Source: Lepas anatifera (Eukaryota > Arthropoda > Thecostraca > Lepadidae). Taken from it: 64,000 nucleotides of DNA. Each line of letters begins with the position of its first letter. Position 1 is the first letter of the stretch. Shown one piece after another: positions 56,665 through 64,000 of this stretch. Under the pieces are notes generated by a model. That model saw only the letters and a program-made list of their open reading frames with translations. It searched no databases and was not told the DNA's origin. The DNA lies in contig JAOTON010001673.1 in the NCBI GenBank assembly GCA_034440635.1, positions 373,001-437,000 of the forward strand, read 5' to 3'. A program made the translations under genes and the position numbers.

Positions 56665-56955
56665 TGCCACATGACGAAATGCATGGAGCGAAGCACATTG
56701 AGATTTTTCAAGCGGCTCTATTCTGGCCGCTCAGACGGGTCTCGTCGTGGTCTGTTGTCAGAACCACATGACGAAATGCATGGAGCGCAGCGTAATAGTA
56801 TTTCTCAGAGTGGTTCTAATCTGACCGCTTTACCGGTCTCGTCGTGGTCTGTCTGTCTGTCTGTCTCTCAGAGCCGCATGACGAAATCCATGGAGCGAAG
56901 CGCATTGAGATTTCTCAACCAGGTCTATTCTGGCCGCTTTACCGGTCTCAGAGCT
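56665..56955 (+). repeat. ~115-bp tandem repeat, ~3 copies
   Basis: Units share CACATGACGAAATGCATGGA, TTGAGATTTCTCA and GGCCGCTTTACCGGTCTCGT-type ends. A (TCTG)n stretch lies near 56,846. The terminal phrase resembles the sequence left of core copy 3 at 9,625. Confidence 0.8.
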
Positions 56956-56999
56956 CTGGAATTTTGTAGGGTGATAGCCTTTCTGCTCCAGACACCCAA

Positions 57000-57544
57000 A
57001 CTGGAAATCCAAAATATTTTTTGAGAAATTTTGGCTCAAACTCTATATGTTTTACATTTTCCTAATTTTTACTTCTTAAGCTACGAACTTGAAATTTATG
57101 TCCTTTTCAATAGATAACAAGGGCCAGCTAGGGAAAAATTGAGCTGATCCGACAATATTTATTGCGCGAAAACGCGGCATTTCTCACGCGAGCAAATAAC
57201 CTGCTAAAAGTTGATGGCCGACTTGTGCGCTCGAAATGTCAGAAGGCAGGCCTCAGTTAGCTGAAAGGCAGTTACCTAGGGGTAGCTAGGCAAATTTTGT
57301 AGTGCTGAGGCATAGTTTTGAGTGCAAAACTTAAAATTTTGACCTACTTTTTACAGTTCTTCCGGAAGACTGAATTTTGGTTCATTTCATTTCAACGTTA
57401 ATATCTCACAATCTAATTGACCGATTTGATTTTTCATTTCAAATAATGAAAGAACATTGTTTCCTCCTGATAATATTTGGAGATGCAAATTGTGAATTAG
57501 AAGATATTTAAGTACAAAGGCACAGTTATCTAATATCTGTGGAC
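57000..57544. other. AT-rich sequence, nothing recognised
   Basis: No gene or repeat of the other families was recognised; it leads into core copy 6 at GTCTGTTGTTGTCTGTTCTG. Confidence 0.3.
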
Positions 57545-57811
57545 TTTGTTGTCTGTTGTTGTCTGTTCTGAGCGCTGGTATCAGAGACCTAAAACTTTTG
57601 TGGATAGAAGGCACTTCCAAATGAATAAGCACCACGGTTGTCAATTTTCGAAATTTTCACAATTTTTCCCAGAATTTTGCATAATGTGATTTTTAACTTT
57701 TATTTTTCTATTTTTTGCTAATTCATCTAGACTCTTCAAACTCGCACCCTTTTACATCAGGGAAATTTGTAGTTCACACAAAAAGTTGGAAAGAAACATT
57801 TTTAAATTTAA
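57545..57811 (+). repeat. core repeat module, copy 6 (first piece)
   Basis: Starts at GTCTGTTGTTGTCTGTTCTG like copy 3 and runs to TTTTTAAATTTAA, where a TTAA element interrupts it. It resumes at 58662. Confidence 0.85.
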
Positions 57812-58661
57812 CACGCGCATTGACGGGGGGCGGGTACCCGCCCCCTCGGGTTTTTCGGAGACAGCAGAAAAACGGCGGCGCGCAGCCCCGCCGTACTTAG
57901 TATTCCTTTTTCCTCATCATTTTTGCAACTTCTGTGAAAATTTTAAGGATAGGTCATCTCAGGTCAGGTCACCAGTACAGGTCAAGCGACCCGACCTCAA
58001 AAAAAGTTTAAGATAGCATAAGTCGGAGCAGGGTGAACTTATCCAATTGAAACTTATATCACATAATGGGCTCACCGAGTTCTCTAAAATATGTTCCGGT
58101 ATTTTTGATATCGATGACCTAAGGTCAGGTACGAAGCATGACCTCTCCATTGGTAATACATGGGAAATATGGTTTTTACTGAATAACTCAGTAACAGATG
58201 GTGATAGAGCGTTTATTTTAGCTTCATTAGACTCGCCTTGGCTTTGCAGTTCTAATGATATGCATTTTATATAATTTGACCACGACCTGACCTCAGGTCA
58301 GGTCAAATCTTTGATTTGACCTAGCAAGGTTAAATCATATATCATTCGATTCTGCTTGCTGCGAGGATTCATAGACTTCAAGTCGTTTTGCTCTATCTTT
58401 ACTTGTTCAGATGTAATGGCCGAAAAACTTAGTTTACATGTTATCCCTATGACGGCATGTGACGGCATGTTTTTGACCTCTGGTGACCTTAAATGTGACC
58501 TGACAAAAAAATGGTACAAATATTTTCGATGGAGAAGCGGATGGGCTACCCAACGCCGTTTACCGTTTTTTGCTACCTACCGTGGTTCTCGAGATCTTAG
58601 GGGGCGGGTACCCGCCCCCTCGTCAATCCGAAGGTGGCTTAGACCCCCGTCAATGCGCGTG
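57812..58661 (+). mobile_element. TTAA element nested in core repeat, complete
   Basis: An 850-bp element with ends CACGCGCATTGACGGGGG and (right) CCCCCGTCAATGCGCGTG, flanked by TTAA at 57808-57811 and 58662-58665. The uninterrupted core copies at 1158 and 7013 read AAATTTAAGGCTC, containing the single TTAA target. This directly shows the insertion and its 4-bp target duplication. A 21-bp palindrome of AGGTCA half-sites lies at 58284-58304. No transposase ORF. Confidence 0.92.
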
Positions 58662-58976
58662 TTAAGTCTCTAAATTAGCTTTTAAACTTTGCACCCTAAA
58701 TTTGGCATAAAACTCATGGTCTAAACTATTGGCTCGAAATATCTGAAGCTACGGCAGTTCAGGTTCTAAGTCAAATATCTACTTATAGGCCTGTTTGTGC
58801 AGTTCTGCACAAACACAAAAACAAAATGAAAACGGAAATTTGAGGGTCCTTTTTGGCCTATTCCGTGAAGGTCTGTATTTCCCAAAATATCATTCAAACC
58901 CTTATATCTTCGGATCTAATTAATAAAATTTAGTTTCCATTTCAGATAATAAAAGAGAATAGCTTCCCTTATTATC
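58662..58976 (+). repeat. core repeat module, copy 6 (second piece)
   Basis: Continues the core from AAATTAGCTTTTAAACTTTG to CTTCCCTTATTAT, where a hAT-type element begins. The conserved palindrome has one central mismatch here. Confidence 0.85.
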
Positions 58977-58983
58977 AGGGATG

Positions 58984-59016
<33 letters not shown>

Positions 59017-60677
59017 TCGGAGCCGACCATTCTGCCCGGAGCCGGAGCCGGAGCCGCCGAAACACTTTTGATCGGAGCCGGAGCCGTCAGAAAGGTTCCG
59101 GTTCCGGCTCCCAAAGAGCTCTAAAATTACCAAAAATCAAACGTCAAATGGTCACATTTTACCTCGTGAGATGTCGCATGGAAACACTTTTATTCACCTG
59201 AAATATTACATTTTCTCAATATGTTATGTATATCGAGATTAATGAAATATTGCAACTAGGGTGTTCCGTAGACGGTCTCACTCTCGGGCAGGTGATGCGC
59301 CCCGGAAATTTAGCATGGGCAGAAATTGGCAACAAATGAAAGCATTGGCGGACCCTGGCGGATCCATGGGGGGGGCAAAAAAGGCATTTGCCCCCAAAAT
59401 GCCCAATTTTCGGCGATTTTCTTAAAAACCATAGTTTTTCACGATTTACCCCATACCGTCGGCCTGCATCCGCCCCTGTTGACAGACGCAGGGGGATGCC
59501 ATTCCGGTCATGCCCCTCCAAGGCCCTGGAAGGGGGCAGACTATCTTTGGCCCCCAAAGACCGAAGAAATTGTTTGAAAAAAGTGTTTACACTAGGTCTG
59601 TCGAGCAATAAAATCTTTGCTCCCACCTCCCCCCCAGGAGAGGTATCATGTACTCGGAGAAGTAGTTTATACTAGGTCTGTCGAGAACCCAGGGCAAAAG
59701 GCGCAGAAAACAGCATCCCCGTCACTCGATGCGGCACTAGCCGACTTCAAAAACCTGGGTCGCCTAAAGAGGGCGACCGTATGCGACATCTTAGATAGAT
59801 ATCCAGCCATCATCCAGCCGGCTAGCCTGGTAATGGCCGCGCTACCAGTTACTCAGGTGTCCGTGGAGAGGTTGTTCTCCGCGATGAAGCTACTGCTTAC
59901 TGATCTCAGGTCCAGACTAAGAGCAGACATATTGGAGGCAATGTTGCTGCTCCGCTCCAACCGCGATTGGGTGGTGTAAAGAGCGAACCAGCTGCTGGGC
60001 CCTGGGCAGTAGGCTGGTTGGTTCCGATTTTTCTCGAAAAGGGAATTATGCCATCAGCCTATCTGATGTGTTTTTTATGTTGAACACTGTTAGCTTAGGG
60101 TCGTTCAAAAAAACTTTTTTTCTTTTCAGACTCGAAGCCACTTTTTCCCATTATATATTCAATTCTGATTTCAATGAGCCACATTCCAAGCGTCTACGAC
60201 AGCGGGAAAGATCGCCTCAAAAATGTTAAAGATTTCATGTTTCGGGCGCGATTGGCCGCCCGGCGTTGCAGTCTCCCCTTGTTAAATTGGCATATAAGGG
60301 GTGCATAACCTACCAGTAAAGACAGCGTGGCATGTGTGTGCGTATAAGAGCGGTAGATGGGATTTAACATGCATGCATTTACTTTTCAGATATATTTGTA
60401 GCGCAATACAAATACATGTCATTCCACAAAAGACCTGAAATTAAATGATTCAGCACCTTTTACTCTAAATCCCCACAGAACATGAATGCCTTCCGGAGGC
60501 GAACCTTTCTCTAGTAACTATCGCTGGAGAACGTCGTGAGGCAGGTGCTTCTTCCTATTCTCCTGCGAACTATTTAAGAGCTCTGGTACTGTTAAAAGAA
60601 GATCGTGTTTCATATTTTTACCCTTTAGGTGGCTCACGAAATCTTCCACCAGCTTCACACCACGTTCTGTGGCAGGG
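58977..60677 (+). mobile_element. hAT-type element, second copy
   Basis: Starts CAGGGATGCGGAGCCGGAG directly against core-repeat sequence, so the left terminus is precise. Matches 37,370-39,020 (GGAGCC tracts, hAT fragment, first part of the inverted-repeat arm). It ends at CACGTTCTGTGG, where a different element starts with CAGGGGCGTAGG; copy 1 continues past this point. Confidence 0.75.
59617..59979 (+). pseudogene. hAT transposase C-terminal fragment, copy 2
   Basis: The protein reading (120 codons) is identical to that at 37987-38349, including VSVERLFSAMKLLLTDLRSR. Flanking non-coding sequence differs by scattered indels. It lacks the catalytic DDE region, as copy 1 does. Confidence 0.8.
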
Positions 60678-60709
60678 GCGTAGGAACGGTTTGAAAAGTG
60701 GGGGGCCAA
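60518..60709 (-). pseudogene. unidentified transposon ORF fragment, second copy
   Basis: Minus-strand reading ATERGVKLVEDFVSHLKGKN through HLPHDVLQR, matching 38890-39065. Its upstream end is cut by the next element's terminus at 60677. Confidence 0.5.
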
Positions 60710-61790
60710 CCTTAGAGGGGGCCCACCTCAAGGGGGCCCCAATCCACGGGGGGCCCATAATTATAAAAAAAATTAGTTAGCTCGTTTGGTGTCAATAAGG
60801 CACGCATGCACACTAGGATGCTAACATATGGAAAATTGAGAAATTAAATTTTGCCCTATGATTTTGATTTGTACCTATTATGATCTAATAAATCATAGTA
60901 CAACGTAAAAAAAACATTTTTGGGTTTTTTACCTAGACCCTTTTAAATACGGAATACATTTTTAAGCTCTTTTGGAGGATTTCATTCATTTTTACCACGA
61001 GCGCGTTTCTTATATTTACAGATGTTTAGGCCCTTTCATCACATTTACAAAATTAAAAACTGTTTAGAAAACTACAGACAGTGCTTTGATACCAAATAGC
61101 CTCACTTCGCTATGCCTAATCAATATGTATTTGCTTATTTAATGACAAAAAATGGGAACATTTATCTAGGTTATTACGGATCCCTTCTTTCCATCATTAG
61201 AGATTGATTTAGGTAAAGGCTGATCACAATAAATACGCCTAGCTATATTTCGATGCCTAAAATGCAGAGCTCCAGCATGACTGCAAGTGCAATGTAGGTA
61301 CTTGATGGCCAGCTTTGTGATGCTGTGGAGGTGTGGGCGTGGTGATATAGTGGTTAGCAACCTTGCTTTCCACGCGACCAATCCGGGTTTAAGGCACGGC
61401 AGATTCCTTATGCAAGGAGCAATTTGACTCCCAAGAAATCCCTCTCGATAGGGAAAGAGTTGGCGACGCCATATAACCCTGGCATCGAAGGACGGCGCGC
61501 CTTTCGATGACTCAGGGACGACTGTTGCTCGGCATCTGATGCGGGGTCCGTGTCCGATTCATGCTTTGTGTTGGGATTGATATGGGATGGAGTTTGATTG
61601 GGACCAGTTCTCGGGACTCATTTGGAAACACTCGGGTAGTAGGTGCCTTGGTTTTTTCACGAAGCGCTCCTCCTCCAGGGGCTTGCAGGCAGCGTACTTG
61701 CTGATATTTGCATATTCGTTGCGGGGGCCCACCTCAAAAGGGGGGCAGTATCCCCCTGACCCCCGGTTCCTATGCCTATGCCGCCCAGGG
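60677..61790. mobile_element. possible element with CAGGGGCGTAGGAACGG terminus
   Basis: The left end CAGGGGCGTAGGAACGG is loosely inverted relative to CCGGTTCCTATGCCTATGCC at 61,763-61,782. G-rich GGGGGCCC words flank both ends inside. CAG-GGGCGTAG-type ends are common among hAT non-autonomous elements. The right boundary and target duplication are uncertain. Confidence 0.45.
61330..61490 (+). repeat. tRNA-derived SINE-like sequence
   Basis: Has an A-box-like GATATAGTGGTTAGCAACC and a B-box-like CCGGGTTTAAGGC, followed by a non-tRNA tail with CGATAGGGAAAGAGTTGGCG. It does not form a canonical tRNA. Confidence 0.55.
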
Positions 61791-61799
61791 GCCGCCAAA

Positions 61800-62340
61800 T
61801 TATCTCGGAGGGCCCCAAGGTCCAGAACATGACTCAGGAACCTAGATCAGTCAGCTCAAGAGCCCAGACCAGTGCACTAGCCTCGGGACCAGCTTATCAA
61901 GGGACCCTACATAAGCACAGGACCCCTCGAAGCTCATCACAGTGGAGCCCCAGATTCGCACAGGGTGCCAGATTAGCTTAGGGGCCCGGTTCAGCTCGGG
62001 GGTCCCCAGGTCGACTTATGTAGGGTCTCAAAACAGCTCAAGGGGCTTGTTCAAGCTCACGGATCCCAGCTTAGCTCAATGACGCTAGAACAGTTCAGGG
62101 GCCCCAGACCAGCTCAGGGCTTTTGTTCAGCACAGGCCAGCTCAGATCAGGGCCCAGATCGGCTGATATAGGGTCTCCTCTCATACCAACTCAGGGGGCT
62201 CCATTCAAGCTCACGGCCTCCAGCTTAGCCCAGGGACCTTAGAAGAGTTCAGGGCCCCCATACCAGATCAGGGGCCCCAGTTAAGCACAGGGGTACCCAG
62301 ATTAGCTCAGGGCCCCAGCTAGGCTTAGGGGGTCCAAGGG
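61800..62340. repeat. degenerate AGCTCAGGGGCCCCAG tandem repeat
   Basis: Irregular recurrence of CAGCTCAGGGGCCCCAGA-like words about every 20-40 bp. No coding. Confidence 0.65.
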
Positions 62341-62363
62341 TGGCTGATACAGAGTCTCAGAAC

Positions 62364-62460
62364 AGTGGCGTAGCCAGGATTCGGCAAAGGAGGGGTCCGA
62401 CTACCGTCGGGGGCCCCAGGCCGGGGGTCCCCTTAGTAACCGGGGCCCACCTCCTATATC
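62364..62460 (+). mobile_element. CAGTGGCGTAGCC transposon terminus
   Basis: CAGTGGCGTAGCCAGGATTC followed by a G-rich stretch is a typical hAT-like non-autonomous terminus. No matching inverse end was found in the window. Confidence 0.45.
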
Positions 62461-63360
62461 TTTTGTATAGTATTTTAACATTCACACGAAGGAAATTTTG
62501 TTGTGCCTTTTTAAGCATTTATTCTTATTTTGTTTATAGCTTGATTTTTTCGATCCGACCAAGTGTTGGTAAACTAAGGTCACCAAATATTACGGATGGC
62601 CCATACCTTATATGGTAGCGTGGCTATAATAACAGCTTTGTGCCATATTTCGGGAAGTTCAATGTTGATGCGCGCATGATGTTACACCCGAGTCTACCTC
62701 GATTCACTCTGGTATAATCAGACATGAAGTTATTGAAGGTCAGTCGTTTTGAGTACGTAGAAATTATCTTCTACGGGGAATGATTAGTAATTATTTCCCG
62801 GTGTCGAATCCATGAACTCTTTAATAAGGAAATTTCAAAAGAAACGGAAAAAACGAAAAAATACAAAGGACATGATAATGTGTCCCGAACGTTACATGAC
62901 CTCTATTCCGTCGACAGATCCTGTTGAGATCCAGTTACTTTCTTACCCTTGCTATCTTGTAAACGAGCAAATTACCAAGACAAAAGGCGCCTGAGATATC
63001 TATCGCCTTGGATCACTCTGTCATTGTTATTTTCAAACTTTCATATCTATTTTTCTTTTTAGGATTATGCTCATCGATTTCTGTCATTACCCTTGTTTGT
63101 CTGGTTCCCTACGAAAATATTTGAAAGTTGTTTATTTCAGAATATTTAGGAATGTAGTTATTGGTGTTAAGCTAATAGATTAAAATTGACTGAAGTGCCA
63201 AATTCCCTGTTCGATTTGCTCTTATGGTAAAGTTAAATTTTTTGCATTTCCTTCGATAATGGTGCCTGATGGACATGTTTCAATTTGTCTGTATTAGTGC
63301 GCAATAGGGGTAGATACATTTTTTTCCGAGGCATATTATTTTGAAAATTTTTATTCGAGC
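62461..63360. other. AT-rich sequence, nothing recognised
   Basis: No gene, RNA or repeat was recognised. The ORF at 62812-62994 (60 codons, lysine-rich start) has no family match. Confidence 0.3.
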
Positions 63361-64000
63361 TCTGGGGCCACCTAAGACCAACACTTGGCGGCACTCACAA
63401 AACTAATTTCGGCCGCTCTCCTGATTAGATCTCAGGGGGTCTCTGAGACCGATTCACGGCGCCTCTTGATGAAAACTGGGGGCCCTTGAGAATCCCTCGG
63501 GGCTCCTGAGATTAGTTATCGGCAGCACCTCTGAGACTAATTATTGGCCCCCCAGATTTACTTTGGAGGGGGGGCTGAGACTGACTATCGTGGCCATCCA
63601 GATTAGCTCTTGGGGTCCCCTGAGGCTGTCTTTGGGAGGGGGACTGAGGCTGTGGGGGAGGGGGACTGGGAATGACTTCCAACAGCCCTCTGAGACTTAC
63701 TCTAGGGCGCCCCTGAGACAAACACCGGGGGGGTGGAATCACCTCTGAGACTGAGTTTTTGGCGTTCCTGAGACTGACTCTCGGAGGCCCCCCTGAAATA
63801 GACTTTTGCGAGGCCCTGAGAACCACTCTCTGGGGCCCCTGAGACTAGCTCGGCCCCCCTACCCTGAGACAGACTCCCGGGGCCCCTGAGACTAGCTCGC
63901 CCCCCCCCTGAGACAGACTCCCGAGGCCCCTGATACCGACTTTTGGGGTCCCTGAGACCAACCCTCTGGGGGCCCCTGAAATCTGCTTTCGGGGGACTGG
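63361..64000. repeat. degenerate CCTGAGACTGACTCTCGGGG tandem repeat
   Basis: Recurring GGGGCCCCTGAGACTGACT-like words every ~33-40 bp to the window edge, related in wording to 61,800-62,340. It probably continues beyond the window. Confidence 0.7.

Noticed and set aside
61330..61490. Possible tRNA gene
   Set aside because: Box-like sequences only; no cloverleaf, and the tail is non-tRNA.
61559..61832. Overlapping ORFs on both strands at the right end of the 60677 element
   Set aside because: Neither has a recognised motif, and both overlap an apparent transposon end.

Overview
This is animal, not bacterial, DNA. It has a gene split into short exons with GT-AG introns, several transposon families, decayed LINE reverse transcriptases, tRNA-derived SINEs and minisatellites, and no operon-like block of complete ORFs. 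The one host gene I recognise is an ionotropic receptor (IR, divergent ionotropic glutamate receptor). Its family points to a protostome invertebrate, and I lean toward an arthropod/crustacean with a repeat-rich genome; the species is not identifiable from the window.

Layout. 1-18,290: a tandem cluster of modules, each a ~2 kb AT-rich 'core' followed by an array of a 50-bp minisatellite (unit centred on GGCGGATCCAGGACATCAG), with higher-order duplications (~1.65 kb and ~4.37 kb) and small hAT-like MITEs. 18,290-20,790: largely unassigned, with a GAGTC/GACTC-rich patch. 20,887-48,342 on the minus strand: five IR exons in collinear order, encoding the pre-LBD linker, the S1 ligand-binding lobe, TM1 and the start of the pore. 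Two more phase-compatible upstream exon candidates lie at 52,091-52,118 and 52,657-52,734. The introns hold a 3.1-kb minisatellite of ~58 units, two shorter minisatellites, TTAA-flanked MITE-like elements, two decayed LINE fragments, a TIR element with perfect hairpins, a composite hAT-type element with a large inverted repeat, and a degenerate transposon ORF family. 48,950-51,905: a 5'-truncated, inactivated CR1/L2/jockey-like LINE inserted in the gene's upstream intron. 52,860-64,000: more dispersed repeats, including a ~2-kb fold-back repeat, a core-repeat copy carrying nested insertions of a TTAA element and a hAT-type element, and GC-rich degenerate tandem repeats at the right edge.

How it fits together. 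Apart from the receptor gene, essentially everything recognised is repeat or transposon derived. The receptor retains the arginine that binds the glutamate alpha-carboxylate in classical receptors, a clear TM1 and good splice sites. Its S1/TM1-linker exon, however, carries two apparent 1-nt frame disruptions, so it is either a recent pseudogene or affected by sequence errors. Two of its introns have minisatellite arrays ending within ~13 and ~45 nt of the splice acceptor. The most informative structures are the nested TTAA insertion whose empty site is present elsewhere in the window, the apparent origin of the 50-bp minisatellite from a MITE terminal repeat, and the identical hAT C-terminal fragment in two copies 21.6 kb apart.
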